Assembly (NCBI GenBank): GCA_017398045.1
Contig: JAFQHI010000017.1
Span: forward strand, 1-64,000
Length of the DNA stretch: 64,000 bases
Source of the DNA: Alistipes sp.
GTDB lineage: Bacteria; Bacteroidota; Bacteroidia; Bacteroidales; Rikenellaceae
Reading direction: 5' to 3'
This document shows, piece after piece, positions 35,078-45,800 of the stretch (positions are counted from its first letter, which is position 1; each line of letters starts with the position of its first letter). The notes under the pieces are model-generated. The model did no database searches. It had not been told where the DNA came from and was given only the letters and a program-made list of their open reading frames with translations. A program made the translations under genes and the position numbers.

Positions 35078-37102
35078 TTAGAAGTAAAGACCACGCAGGT
35101 CCTTAATCTCGGCCATCTCCTGTACGGCCTGCAATGCGCTCTGCGTCGTCATGCTCTCCTGCACGGCCTGGGCGCGTACACGCTCGGCCTCCTCGGTCTG
35201 CGTAGCGGCATCCTGAATATCCTCAACCGTGAAGACATAGACACCGTTCAGACCCTTCACGGGAGCCGAAACAACGCCCTTCTCCGTGGTCGAAGCGATG
35301 GCACCGATGAGCGTCGGCTCCAGACCCGGGCCAGCCAGGTAGTAGGCACCGAAAGCAGCATCCTGATACTCGTTCACCTCCGACTCAACAGCCTTGGCAA
35401 CCTCCTCAATCGTGGCACCGGCCATCTGACCCTTCACAGCCTCAAACTTCTTATCGCGCATGAGCTGCATACGAATCTGCGGAACAACCTCCTCGATGGG
35501 GGTGTACTCCTCCTTGTCGATAGCGGTCAGCGTGGCAATCACATAGTCGTCACCCACGGTGAAAATCTCCGACAAATCGCCCACCTTGGCACCATAAGCC
35601 CAGCGAGCCACCTCGCGCGAATCCTCCAGACCGCGAATCGTGCGGTCACCCTGTACGAGGGTAGCTACGCGCGGCGTAACGGCAGCGGCCGATGCGGCCT
35701 CGGCGAAATCCTCCTTGGCAGCCAGCGTAAAGCTACCGGCAGCCGAGTGAGCCGTGCGGCGCGTCTCGCTCGAAGCGACAACGGGATAGGTAATCGAAGC
35801 TACGCGGATGTGCTTCGAAGGCTTGTCGGCACGGTAAATCTGCATAATCTGAATAGCATCGCCCGAAGCAATCTTCACGATGTCGCCCTTCTTGGCCGAA
35901 GCCAAGGTCTCGGCAAACTCACCCGTGAAGGCAGCGAACGGCATCACGCCAACCTCGCCACCGAGCTGGGCCGTCTGGGCAAATACCGAATACTGGGCAG
36001 CAGCCTCGGCAAAATCGGCACCACCCTTCAAGGCGGTCATCAGGCTGTCGGCCAACTCCGTCTCGGTGTAGGGCAGCACGATGTGGCGCACGCCAATCGA
36101 GTCGGGAGCCATCTTCGTATCCAGCACGCGGGCCATCGTCCACTCGTTGTTCTTCAGCACCGGACCATACATCTTACCGGCCATCAGTGCCTCGGCCTCC
36201 TCGGTCGTAAGCTGCGTATCGTTTACATAAGCCTCGGCAATCGAACCGTTGCGGTTCTCACGAGCAAAGGCCTTCACATCCTCGGCGGCAGCGAACTCCT
36301 CGCCTACCATCTTCACCTCCTGCTCCAAAGCGGCCATATCGCCCTCGGTCGGCGTCACCTCGAACACCACGTACGAAAGCTGACGGTTGGGAAGCTGCTT
36401 GTAGCTGTTCTTGTGAGCGGCATAGTAGGCCTTCACCTCGCTCGACGAAACCGAGTAGAGCGAATCGGGCATATCGGCATAACGCTTTACAACCCACTTA
36501 CCCGAGCGCGTCTCGTTCTGGGCCTTCTGGCCCTGAGCAACCTCCAAAGCATTGACATAGACACCGCCCTTTACCAGACCGTAGTACTTCTGCATGGCAC
36601 TCTCCAGACGGAGCTGCTCAACGAGCTGCGCCCATGCGGCAGCAACCTGGGGGTTCGACTCCGACTCGGCGAGGAACTGGCTTACGGCAGCCACGTTGTA
36701 CTCACCCGTCGTGGGGTCGGCAAAGGCATTGTAGAGCGTCTGCGAGAACTGCTCACCGCTCAAGAGAGCCAAACGCTCGCTATCGGTGAACTGGATACCC
36801 ATCTCCTCGAGGCTCGGCTCGAAAAGACGCTTGGCGATAAGCGACTGCCATACGGCATTGGCCAACATGGCCGACTGCTGCTCGTCGGTCTCCTGAATGC
36901 CCGACTGGGCCTTAATCTGCTCATACTCGTTGTAATACTCCGAGTAGTTGATGTTCTCGCCGGCAATCTCACCGACTTTGGGGTCCTGACCCGTGAAGCC
37001 CATTTCGGTCTTCAGCGAGAGGATGAACGCCAAGAGGGCTACGCCGATGACAATCGACAGAATCACGCCGAACTTGGTGCGAAGTGTGTTTAAGCTCATC
37101 AT
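35078..37102 (-). CDS. PpiD-like periplasmic peptidyl-prolyl isomerase / foldase
   Basis: The 674-residue protein begins with a short cytoplasmic tail and one membrane anchor (FGVILSIVIGVALLAFILSL, about 11-30). A SurA_N-like chaperone region follows, then a parvulin (PPIC) domain around 335-430 (IGVRHIVLPYTETELADSLMTALKGGADFAEAAAQYSVF). A second, degenerate parvulin-like region lies further on. The topology matches PpiD, which helps outer-membrane proteins fold after leaving Sec. It is the last gene of a minus-strand operon, with its own promoter-like TACCTTTG at 37150-37157. Confidence 0.9.
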   Translation of the reverse strand: MMSLNTLRTKFGVILSIVIGVALLAFILSLKTEMGFTGQDPKVGEIAGENINYSEYYNEYEQIKAQSGIQETDEQQSAMLANAVWQSLIAKRLFEPSLEEMGIQFTDSERLALLSGEQFSQTLYNAFADPTTGEYNVAAVSQFLAESESNPQVAAAWAQLVEQLRLESAMQKYYGLVKGGVYVNALEVAQGQKAQNETRSGKWVVKRYADMPDSLYSVSSSEVKAYYAAHKNSYKQLPNRQLSYVVFEVTPTEGDMAALEQEVKMVGEEFAAAEDVKAFARENRNGSIAEAYVNDTQLTTEEAEALMAGKMYGPVLKNNEWTMARVLDTKMAPDSIGVRHIVLPYTETELADSLMTALKGGADFAEAAAQYSVFAQTAQLGGEVGVMPFAAFTGEFAETLASAKKGDIVKIASGDAIQIMQIYRADKPSKHIRVASITYPVVASSETRRTAHSAAGSFTLAAKEDFAEAASAAAVTPRVATLVQGDRTIRGLEDSREVARWAYGAKVGDLSEIFTVGDDYVIATLTAIDKEEYTPIEEVVPQIRMQLMRDKKFEAVKGQMAGATIEEVAKAVESEVNEYQDAAFGAYYLAGPGLEPTLIGAIASTTEKGVVSAPVKGLNGVYVFTVEDIQDAATQTEEAERVRAQAVQESMTTQSALQAVQEMAEIKDLRGLYF

Positions 37103-37149
37103 ATCGAATATTGTTTAATTTTTTGTTGCTTGTTTTGCTTTTAAGCCTC

Positions 37150-37157
37150 CAAAGGTA
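37150..37157 (-). promoter_or_regulatory. Possible internal promoter (-7) for the PpiD-like gene
   Basis: TACCTTTG on the minus strand fits TAnnTTTG, 47 bp before the start codon. The nearest TTG is at only 16 bp spacing, so the match is partial. Confidence 0.4.
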
Positions 37158-37183
37158 GTAAATTTATCCGAATCAACGAAATA

Positions 37184-38464
37184 CTACCCTATTTTTTTCA
37201 CACGCGCCAACTCAAGACGCGAGCGTGTGGTCCTCAAAATGCGGATTTGGAGCTTGCCGATAACGAGTATTTGTCCGGCCGTCGGGATTCCTTCGTAATG
37301 GTAAATAATCAGTCCGGCCAACGTGTCATACTCCTTACTCTCCTCAATTTCAAGGTTATACTTCTCGTTCAGGTACTCCACCTCCAAGCGGCACGAGAGG
37401 ACAAACTCCTCCTCGCCCACCTGTTTTTCAATCTCCTCGGCCTCGTCGTGTTCATCCTCGATTTCGCCAAAAATTTCCTCCAGCACATCCTCCAACGAGA
37501 TGATACCGGCCGTACCACCGAACTCGTCAATCACCACGGCGATGTTCGAATGGTTCTTAATAAAGGTCTGCAAGAGGGCCTGCAAAGGCATCGTCTCGGG
37601 GACAAAATGGACCTTCATCATCGCCTCCTCGACCGACTTGGGGTGGGTAAAGAGGCTCTTCAGGTTCACATAACCGATGATATTATCCAGGTTGTTGCGA
37701 TAGACAAACAGACGCGAAAACTTGGACTCGACGAAACGCTCGGTCAGCTCCTCGATGGTCGTATCCTCGACATCCACCGCCTCGACATCGATACGCGGCA
37801 CCATGCAGTCACGCACACGCAGGTCGGCAAAATCGAGGGCATTTTGGAAGAGCTTCAACTCGTTGTCGGGGTCCTCCTGCGGCTCGGTATTGGCATTGAG
37901 CAGGGCGGCCAGGTCGTCGTGGTTGAAGTGGGCTATCGGAGCGTCGGGCTTGGTCTTGTGTCCCAGCATCCAGAGAATCCCCTGCGAAAGGAGCGTCGTA
38001 AGGCGTGCAATAGGATACAACACCAAATAAATCAGATAGATAATCGGCGAGAAGATGCGATAAAAGAAGTTCGGGTTGTTCTTAAAAATCGATTTGGGAA
38101 TAAACTCACCGAGGAAGATAATCACCAAGGTCGATACGGCCGTTTCGATAGCTACGGAGCCATGCTCGGCCATCGCCTCCCAGCCGGCCAAATAAAACAG
38201 CCCGCGCAAAAGAAGCGACATATAGAGCGAATAGATAACCAGCGCAATGTTGTTACCCACCAAAATCGTCGTGATGTACTGCCCGGGATGACGCTCAAAG
38301 AGGGCGGCAATGCGGTCAAACAGACGACTTTGCTTACGGTCCAACTCCAATTTGAGTCGGTTTTTGCTCGTGAAGGCAATCTCCATACCCGAAAAAAAGG
38401 CGGAGAAGAGCAACGTCAAAAAAATCAATAGCAGGGAGTGCAACATAGCTCGGTTACTTTTCAA
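37184..38464 (-). CDS. CNNM/CBS-domain membrane protein (HlyC/CorC, TlyC family)
   Basis: The 426-residue protein has a CNNM membrane domain (about 8-190) with FSAFFSGMEIAFTSKNRLKLE and TTILVGNNIALVIYSLYMSLLL. A CBS pair follows (about 210-335; RDCMVPRIDVEAVDVEDTTIEEL and IAVVIDEFGGTAGIISLEDVLEEIFGEIEDE), then a C-terminal CorC_HlyC domain. Relatives act in magnesium/cobalt efflux, and the GldE branch of Bacteroidota in gliding and secretion. Without a phylogeny the branch cannot be decided. It overlaps the LptC-like gene by 11 bp. Confidence 0.87.
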   Translation of the reverse strand: MKSNRAMLHSLLLIFLTLLFSAFFSGMEIAFTSKNRLKLELDRKQSRLFDRIAALFERHPGQYITTILVGNNIALVIYSLYMSLLLRGLFYLAGWEAMAEHGSVAIETAVSTLVIIFLGEFIPKSIFKNNPNFFYRIFSPIIYLIYLVLYPIARLTTLLSQGILWMLGHKTKPDAPIAHFNHDDLAALLNANTEPQEDPDNELKLFQNALDFADLRVRDCMVPRIDVEAVDVEDTTIEELTERFVESKFSRLFVYRNNLDNIIGYVNLKSLFTHPKSVEEAMMKVHFVPETMPLQALLQTFIKNHSNIAVVIDEFGGTAGIISLEDVLEEIFGEIEDEHDEAEEIEKQVGEEEFVLSCRLEVEYLNEKYNLEIEESKEYDTLAGLIIYHYEGIPTAGQILVIGKLQIRILRTTRSRLELARVKKIG

Positions 38465-39311
38465 GTGGTCGGGCCTCCAAAGGGGCCGCTACGGGTTCCA
38501 ACTGACGGGGTTCGAGTTTGGCACCTTCCGTCTGTAACGGTTTCATCTTACCCGCCTCAACAGGGCGATGACGACGCTGCAACGAAGACTGGCCTTGCGG
38601 ACGGGGCAATCGTCGGGGCGACTTTTGCACCAACGGCTCGGCAGGTGCTTTAAGCTGTTTCGAACGGCTTTGCGTAGAGCTATCGACCGAGGAGGCTCTT
38701 CTCGTCGGTCGGGGTTGCACGGCTGTCGAATCGCCTCCCTCGCCCTCGGCAAACTCCACCTCGACACGGCTCTTCTGGTAGCGGAAACGCCAATCGGACA
38801 AATCCTCCGTAGCCTCGAAGCTCTCGCCTACCGAGACATTGTTACCCTGCACGAGTTTCGTATCGACATTCGAATAGACCTTACCGGTGCGGGCATCCCA
38901 AAAGAGCTGCTGCGTATAGAGCTGCTTGCCGTCGAACTTACGTCCCACCACATCGCCCTTGGCCTCCCACAACTCACGCTTTTCGTAGTAGATGGCGTAG
39001 TTGGCCGTAAGCACCATATCCACCTGCGAGAGCGAATCGTCCTGGTAGGTGGTAATCTTGATGCCCTTGCGGAACTCGCGGTATGGCTCTGCACCGAGCG
39101 TATAGCCCTCCAGCAAAGGTGTTTCAAAGAAGTAGGAGCGACGACCGTTTTGCGACATGACAATCGAGAGATTTTCGCTGTATTCGGTCATCAGACCCGT
39201 CTCGTTTTTAGCTGCCACAGCCTCTTGTCGCTTCTCACACGAGAATAGCAAGATAGCACTCCCCAATATGAGGAGTGCTACCTGCACTTTTCGCGTGAAA
39301 GCATATCTCAT
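38454..39311 (-). CDS. lptC: LptC-like lipoprotein with basic C-terminal extension
   Basis: The start at 39311 gives a lipoprotein signal (MRYAFTRKVQVALLILGSAILLFSCEKR, lipidated Cys about 25). An in-frame ATG at 39386 would run into the previous gene and hide the signal. Residues to about 190 match the LptC/OstA-like beta jellyroll of the LPS export bridge (YSENLSIVMSQNGRRSYFFETPLLEGY; WEAKGDVVGRKFDGKQLYTQQLFWDARTGKVYSN). The last 85 or so residues are a low-complexity tail rich in Pro, Arg, Gln and Ser, not part of normal LptC (about 190 aa). Domain call is moderate to strong. Confidence 0.8.
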   Translation of the reverse strand: MRYAFTRKVQVALLILGSAILLFSCEKRQEAVAAKNETGLMTEYSENLSIVMSQNGRRSYFFETPLLEGYTLGAEPYREFRKGIKITTYQDDSLSQVDMVLTANYAIYYEKRELWEAKGDVVGRKFDGKQLYTQQLFWDARTGKVYSNVDTKLVQGNNVSVGESFEATEDLSDWRFRYQKSRVEVEFAEGEGGDSTAVQPRPTRRASSVDSSTQSRSKQLKAPAEPLVQKSPRRLPRPQGQSSLQRRHRPVEAGKMKPLQTEGAKLEPRQLEPVAAPLEARPLEK

Positions 39312-39340
39312 CTCGCCGCAGATGCTTGATTGAAGCGTAA

Positions 39341-40678
39341 TTAGCGAGGACGAACCGTCGTTACCGTACCGGCTGCCAGACCGCAATCGATGCGGTACGA
39401 GCTACCAGCCTGCAGGTCGCGCATGAAGCACTCCTCCTGGCTCGGGAAACGGTTGCGGAAGGCCGACTGTGCCGTGCGGGCAGCGTCGAGGTACTCCGAA
39501 TCCTCACCCAGCAACTGGATAGCCTCACCCATCTTGTCGTAAGCAGCCCAGCAGGCAGCCTGACGCGAGAACTGCTCACCGCAGTTCGAAGCCGAAATAC
39601 CGTAGCACTGTGCCAACACGAATACGGGAACACCGTCCGTCTCGTCGAGCGAAATGGCCTCACGAGCAGCCTTGGCGGCAGCCGAAATGTTGTTGGCAAC
39701 CAGCTCAACCACAGCAATCTGGGTCAGCAGCTTCTGACGCTCGGCGGGAACCTCCTCCGTAGCGAGCGAAGCGTTCAGATACTTCGAAGCCTTATCGTAG
39801 TCACCCTTGTTCTTGAAGGCCTGGGCCAGGTAGATAGCCATGTCGGCCGAAGGCGAAACGGCATACGAACGCTCGGCAACCTCGAAATAGTAGTCGCTCG
39901 TACACTGTGCGCGCGTCATGAGCGATACGGCCTGCTTCAGGATATCGGCATCGTCGGGGTTCGAAGCAAGCTTCTCACGGAAGAGCTTCTCGAGATTCTC
40001 GCAGCTGGCGGCACCACTCTGACCGAAGGCGTTATCGAAGGTCTTCTTGAACTCGGCGTTAGCCTCCGACTCAAGATAGGGCGACAGGCGGTCGTACTCG
40101 GCAATAACCTCCTCGGGCATCACCTCGTCCGTGTTCTGGTAGTCATCGCACAGGTTGGCGAAATACACCACAATCGTCTCGGGGTCGGTAGCGGCACCAC
40201 CGGCCTCAATGGCTGCACGGAAGGCCTCGCGGATGGCACCACGGTCGTTGCGCTTGAAGTTCAGCACGTCACGAGCCTTCACATCGAGGATATAAGCCTT
40301 ACCCTCCTTGGCAGCATCGCCAAAATGCTCTACGCGCAGGTCATAGACCATAAGCAACGAGTCAACCATAGCGTTCTTCTCGGCCATCGACTGAGCGCGG
40401 GCAATCTTGTTACGGTAGATAATGGCACCGTACTTGTAGATGTTAACCGTAGCGGTCGGACGGTCATTAACCAGCTGCTGGAAATAGTAAGCAGCATGGT
40501 TGTAGTTCTTGCTCTGAATCTGCTCCTTCAGGAAGTTGCTGTACTCAATGTTACGCTGACGCTGCTCGGGCGTATCACCCCAGCGAGCAAAACGCGGATC
40601 GCTGAAATCCTGCTGTGCCATCGAAGCTACTGCAAGCATCGTAAAGGCAGCCGAAAGAAGAATCTTGAAACTTTTCAT
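39341..40678 (-). CDS. Exported TPR-type repeat protein
   Basis: The 445-residue protein has a signal peptide (MKSFKILLSAAFTMLAVASMAQ) and an all-helical body with TPR-like units. One example is SYAVSPSADMAIYLAQAFKNKGDYDKASKYLNASL near 280-312 and its flanks. It lies between genes for an outer-membrane barrel protein and LptC, so periplasmic action in envelope assembly is likely. Similar genes occur in this place in other Bacteroidales, from memory. No enzyme motif is seen. Confidence 0.75.
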   Translation of the reverse strand: MKSFKILLSAAFTMLAVASMAQQDFSDPRFARWGDTPEQRQRNIEYSNFLKEQIQSKNYNHAAYYFQQLVNDRPTATVNIYKYGAIIYRNKIARAQSMAEKNAMVDSLLMVYDLRVEHFGDAAKEGKAYILDVKARDVLNFKRNDRGAIREAFRAAIEAGGAATDPETIVVYFANLCDDYQNTDEVMPEEVIAEYDRLSPYLESEANAEFKKTFDNAFGQSGAASCENLEKLFREKLASNPDDADILKQAVSLMTRAQCTSDYYFEVAERSYAVSPSADMAIYLAQAFKNKGDYDKASKYLNASLATEEVPAERQKLLTQIAVVELVANNISAAAKAAREAISLDETDGVPVFVLAQCYGISASNCGEQFSRQAACWAAYDKMGEAIQLLGEDSEYLDAARTAQSAFRNRFPSQEECFMRDLQAGSSYRIDCGLAAGTVTTVRPR

Positions 40679-40733
40679 GGTGATTAATTTTGATTGTTAT
40701 TAGTTTCTACAATTTAGTTTCTTCGTAGTTTGT

Positions 40734-42116
40734 TTAGTCGTACTTCGGACGCATGAACCAATATTCGTTGTTCTCCGTACCCGAGGCAAAGAGGCGGAAG
40801 CTGACCGCGAACTTGAAATAGTCCTGGCGCACCAACCCGACATTTTTATTCACGTTAAAGCCACGCATACCGTACTCCACGCCCAAATCCACGGCCGACA
40901 TACCGAGGAATTTGAAGGGGATACCGATACCGGCCGTCACGGCAGCCTCGGCGAGTTCATGCCCGTCGTAGCTCTGGTGGAACGAGCCGTAACGCGCACC
41001 AAGGCGGTAGGACCAACGTCGCCAGAAGCGACGCACGTCGTAGCGTGCCGGCGTAAACTCCACACCCGCCTTCACCGTATGGGTATCGCAATAGGCCACA
41101 CGGAAGGCCGTGCCGGTCGGGGCGTGAATACCCGTCATCTCGCTCGTCTGGTTACCACTGGTCCAATTCTGGTAGTCATAATCCAACCCCACAGCCCAGC
41201 GAGCCGTCTGGTAGTAGGCTCCCACAACCAACTTACGCGGCAGGGCCAAGGCCATATGGTAGGTATCATCCTTCACGGCGGTCGAGTAGATATCGTCACC
41301 CGAAATCGTCTCGGTCACCTTCGGGCTTAAGTCACCACCGAAATCGTAGGTGGCACCGAAGGTCAGGATGCGCTGGTCGGTCAGGATGGCATTCCACTGC
41401 ACACCCACCTGTGCCTTAAAGCGCGACACGGCATATTCGCTCTGGCCGGTAATCGAGTTGAAGGTGCCACCGCCCGTAATCGAGACGGGAACCATCACAA
41501 AACCGCGGTCGATATCGCCCCAATAGTATTGGGCCGCAACACCAATCGAGAGGTTCTTCATCACCTGATAGCCCACACCGAACTTCACCTCCGTAATGTC
41601 GCCCTCGCCCTGATACTGGTAATTGACGCGACCTACATTACCCCACACGGGGTCGTTCACGTCGAAGGCGTGGTCGTAGAGCATCTGGTAACCCACCGAG
41701 CTGTAGGGGGTGACGCTCACCGAAAAGCCGAGTCCCTTGTGCAGGGGAATCAGGATGGCGATGTCGCGGATATTGAAGCTGTTGTGAGCCGACTTCTTAT
41801 TCACGCCATCGAGGGTCTGGTAGTTATAGTAATTCTGACCCTCACCGCCAAAGTTGAGCAGGAAACTCTTGCGCGAAACCATACTCAAACCGGCCGGATT
41901 CAGCAGGTTAATCGTACCTGCCTGGCGCGAAGCGACTCCGACACCACCCATCGAACGCTGAATCAGCGTTCCGGGCGTATTCACCTCACCGACACCGTAC
42001 ATCGTATAGGGCGAGAAGGCATTGATACTGCCGCTCTGCGCCATGGCGAAGGACCCAAATCCCAATGCAAAAAAGAGCAAAAGGCCTGTAATCCAACTAT
42101 TTCTTTGTTGTTGCAT
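40734..42116 (-). CDS. Outer-membrane beta-barrel protein (OmpP1/FadL-like)
   Basis: The 460-residue protein has a signal peptide (ITGLLLFFALGFGSFAMAQ). It continues with INAFSPYTMYGVGEVNTPGTLIQRSMGGVGVASRQAGTINLLNPAGLS, an N-terminal hatch pattern of FadL-type barrels (NPAGL). Alternating hydrophobic strands follow, such as KFGVGYQVMKNLSIGVAAQYYWG and FAVSFRLF. It overlaps coaX by 20 bp. The substrate is unknown. A role as an envelope or secretion-related barrel is also possible. Confidence 0.78.
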   Translation of the reverse strand: MQQQRNSWITGLLLFFALGFGSFAMAQSGSINAFSPYTMYGVGEVNTPGTLIQRSMGGVGVASRQAGTINLLNPAGLSMVSRKSFLLNFGGEGQNYYNYQTLDGVNKKSAHNSFNIRDIAILIPLHKGLGFSVSVTPYSSVGYQMLYDHAFDVNDPVWGNVGRVNYQYQGEGDITEVKFGVGYQVMKNLSIGVAAQYYWGDIDRGFVMVPVSITGGGTFNSITGQSEYAVSRFKAQVGVQWNAILTDQRILTFGATYDFGGDLSPKVTETISGDDIYSTAVKDDTYHMALALPRKLVVGAYYQTARWAVGLDYDYQNWTSGNQTSEMTGIHAPTGTAFRVAYCDTHTVKAGVEFTPARYDVRRFWRRWSYRLGARYGSFHQSYDGHELAEAAVTAGIGIPFKFLGMSAVDLGVEYGMRGFNVNKNVGLVRQDYFKFAVSFRLFASGTENNEYWFMRPKYD

Positions 42117-42858
42117 GCTGTGCTAAATTGTACTCTAAAATACGGTTCAAACCGCAAAACACCAAATTAGGTTCTGCAAATATCGCATTTTTAATTTGTT
42201 TCTCAAAATATTTCGCCTCTCCACCGGTAACAATTACGCATAAATCGGCAAAATCGGCCTCCAAACGGCATCTGTAGCCCTCGATTTCGAAGCATACGGA
42301 GTGAAAAACACCCCGTTCGATGGCTTCACACGTAGTGTGTCCCTGCAACGGGAACGGCTCCTCGCCGGCCGTCAGCGGCTCACATAGCGGCAACGTGGCC
42401 GTGTACTCGTTCAGTGCGCGCAGACGGTTCGAATAACCGAGCGAGATGGCACCCCCGCGAAAGACCCCGTCCGAGGTGACCAAATCGAGCGTCAGGGCTG
42501 TTCCCAAATCCACCACCAGGCAGTTGCGTCCGGGATAACGCACCGCGGCTCCGACTGCTGCCGCCACCCTGTCACGCCCCAACGTCTCGGGCGTGCGGTA
42601 GTCAATCCCGATGGGGAGCGGCGTCGTATGGTCGAGCCGCAACGTCTCGATACCCATTTCGCGCAACAAGGCGACCTCCTCGGAGCAATCGCCGCGCGTC
42701 GAAGAGAGAATAGCAGCCTCCACAGGTGCCATTCGCAGCACCTCTTCCACCAACGCACGATGCAGCTTTTCAGCCACGCCCACCTCGGTAATCACCCCCG
42801 CAGCATCCGCTACGGCCACCTTGGCCCGCGTATTTCCAATATCAACTAATAGCTTCAC
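42097..42858 (-). CDS. coaX: Type III pantothenate kinase
   Basis: CoaX phosphorylates pantothenate, the first step of coenzyme A synthesis. The 253-residue ASKHA-fold protein has LLVDIGNTRAKVAV at 3-16 (phosphate-binding DxGNT), GRDRVAAAVGA near 92-102 (GxDR), NCLVVDLGTALTLDLV at about 113-128 and GGAISLGYSNRLRAL. It starts 1 bp inside the mfd end (ATGA-type overlap) and overlaps the OMP gene. Confidence 0.95.
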   Translation of the reverse strand: MKLLVDIGNTRAKVAVADAAGVITEVGVAEKLHRALVEEVLRMAPVEAAILSSTRGDCSEEVALLREMGIETLRLDHTTPLPIGIDYRTPETLGRDRVAAAVGAAVRYPGRNCLVVDLGTALTLDLVTSDGVFRGGAISLGYSNRLRALNEYTATLPLCEPLTAGEEPFPLQGHTTCEAIERGVFHSVCFEIEGYRCRLEADFADLCVIVTGGEAKYFEKQIKNAIFAEPNLVFCGLNRILEYNLAQHATTKK

Positions 42859-45800
42859 AACTGTTGCAGGATTTTGTAGGCTTCTTCTACATCTTTTACA
42901 TTTCTAACGGTCATTCCCAGCCGATTATTGTGCTGTTTGAGTACAAAGCGGTCGGGCTTCTGCATGATTTTCTGCAACAGAGTACGGAAAATCTCGCTCT
43001 GATAGTAGGGCGAAGACTCCTCGCCCACAAAGTGGACAATCATCAGACCGTTCTTCACCTTCACGCGCTCCATGCCGAGGCGAATGGCCTCCCGACGCAG
43101 GCGCACGACATTGAGCAGCTCCTCCGTTGCACGGGGCAGACGGCCGAAACGGTCCTCCAAACGGGCGGCAAAGGCCTGCAACGCCTCCTCATCCTTGATG
43201 GCGTCCAACTCACGGTAGAGTTTCAAACGCTCGGCCTGCTGCTGCACATAGCTGTCGGGCAGCGAGGCCTCGACCTGAATATCGATATGGGCATCGTCGA
43301 TAAAGTGCAACGACTCGACCACCTCGCGCTCCTTGGCTCCCAAACCCGAAACATCGACCCCTTCGTTGCGAAGTTCGGCAATCGCCTCATTGAGAATCTT
43401 TTGGTAGGTCTCGAAGCCGATATCGGCAATAAAGCCGCTCTGTTCGGCACCCAACAGATTGCCCGCACCGCGAATATCGAGGTCCTGCATCGCAATATTG
43501 AATCCCGAACCCAACTCCGAGAACTCCTCGATGGCTCGCAGGCGACGTCGGGCATCGCTCGAGAGCAGCTCGTCGGGGGGCGAAAGCAGGTAACAATAAC
43601 CGCGCTTGTCGCTACGCCCCACGCGCCCGCGCAACTGATGCAGGTCGCTCAAACCAAAGTTTTGGGCGTTGTTGATGATGATGGTATTGGCATTGGCGAT
43701 ATCGATGCCGTTCTCGACAATGGTGGTCGAAAGCAACACATCAAACTCGCCATAGATAAAGTCCATGATGAGCTTTTCGAGCTTCTCGGCCGGCATCTTG
43801 CCATGGCCAACCCCCACACGCGCCTTCGGGCAGAGGCGTGTAATCATCCCCTGCATGGTCAGGAGGTCCTCCACGCGGTTATGGACAAAATAGACCTGAC
43901 CGTCACGCGACAGCTCCTGCTCGATGGCATCGCGGATAATCTCCTCCGAAAAGGTGTGCGACTCGGTCTGAATCGGACGACGGTTGGGGGGCGGTGTGGA
44001 GATAACCGACAAATCGCGCGACCCCATGAGCGAAAATTGCAGGGTGCGCGGAATGGGGGTTGCCGTCAATGTCAGCGTATCGACCGAAACGGAGAGTTCG
44101 GTCAGCTTCTCCTTGGCAGCCACGCCAAACTTCTGTTCCTCGTCGATGATGAGCAGTCCCAAATCGCGGAACTCGATTTGTTTGCCCAGCATCTTATGCG
44201 TACCAATCAATATATCGATTTTGCCCGAGAGCAACTCTTCGCGGATTTGGCGCACCTCCTTGGCCGTCTTCGTGCGATTCAGGTACTCGACGGTGACCGG
44301 AAGTCCGCGCAGACGCTCCGAGAAGGAGCGGTAGTGTTGCAGGGCAAGAATCGTTGTCGGCACCAGCACGGCCGTCTGCTTGCCATCCACGGCAGCCTTG
44401 AAGGCGGCTCGAATCGCCACCTCGGTCTTACCAAAGCCCACATCGCCACACACCAAACGGTCCATCGGCTCCTGCGACTCCATATCCCGCTTCACGGCCT
44501 CGACGGCGGCATGCTGGTCGGGCGTATCCTCGAATTGGAACGAGGCCTCCAGCTCATGTTGCAAGTAGCTGTCGGGCGAGAAGGCAAAACCTTTCGAGGC
44601 CTTGCGACGCGCATAGAGGGCGATGAGTTGGCGCGAAATATCCTTGACCGCCTTTTTCGTGGCCGACTTGAGCTTCTGCCAAGCCCCCGAACCGAGTTTA
44701 TGAATCTTCGGCGGTTCGCTGTCACCCGCCTTGTAGCGGGCAATACGGTGCAACGAATGGACATTGACAAACAGCACATCGCCATCCTTATAGACCAGCT
44801 TAATCGCCTCATGCATCTTGCCGTTCTCGGAAATCTTCACCAATCCGTCAAAACGTCCCACGCCATGGTCGATATGGACCACATAGTCGCCCGGGCGCAA
44901 CTGATTCAGCTCGGCCACGGTCATCTGCTCGTCGCGCTTAATCTCACCGTTGATGCGGTAGCGACGATAGCGGTCAAAAATCTGATGGTCGGTATAAAGA
45001 CAGAGTTTCAGTTCGTTATCCACGAAGCCCTCGTGCAGCGTGGTCGAGATGGCCTTCACCTCCGCCTCACCGCGTCCCACCTGATGGAAGATATTCTCCA
45101 GACGCTCCACCTGCACCTTGTTCTCCGAGAGGATATAGGTGCGATAGCCACGCTGGCGATTACGTATCATATCATCGGCCAGCAGCTCGAAATTCTTGTT
45201 AAAGGCCGGCTGCGGGAGGGTCGAGAAGTTCACCACATCACTCACCGGACGCTCCGGCAGGTTATCGCGCAGGAAGACCATCCGCGCCCCCTCCATATCC
45301 GAGGTCAGCCCCACGCGCGAGGTCAGAAGGCGGTCAATCTGCTCGGGGTTCTCCATATCCGAGAGCGTGCGACGACGAATATCGTTCACCTTACGCAGCA
45401 CCTGGTCGGCATCGTAGAACCACCAGGTGGCCGCCTGCCCCACAAATCGGGCCAGCGACACACGCGAGCCAACCCCTTCGCGCTTTTTCAAATCGGGGAC
45501 AATCGCCACCTCCTCCAGGCGGTCGGTCGAGAGCTGGCTCGAAATCTCGAACCTGCGTATCGAATCCACCTCATCGCCAAAGAAATCGATACGATAGGGT
45601 CTGTTTTCGGCAAACGAGAAGAGGTCAATCAATCCGCCACGCACGGCATATTGCCCCGGCTCATAGACAAAATCGACCCGCGTAAAGCCCGCCTCGACAA
45701 GGGCATCCTCCAGCACCTCCATCGAAATCACATCCCCCACCTTGACCTTCAGCGTACACTCCTCCAGTGCGCCATGGTCGGTCACCCGCTCGGCCAACGC

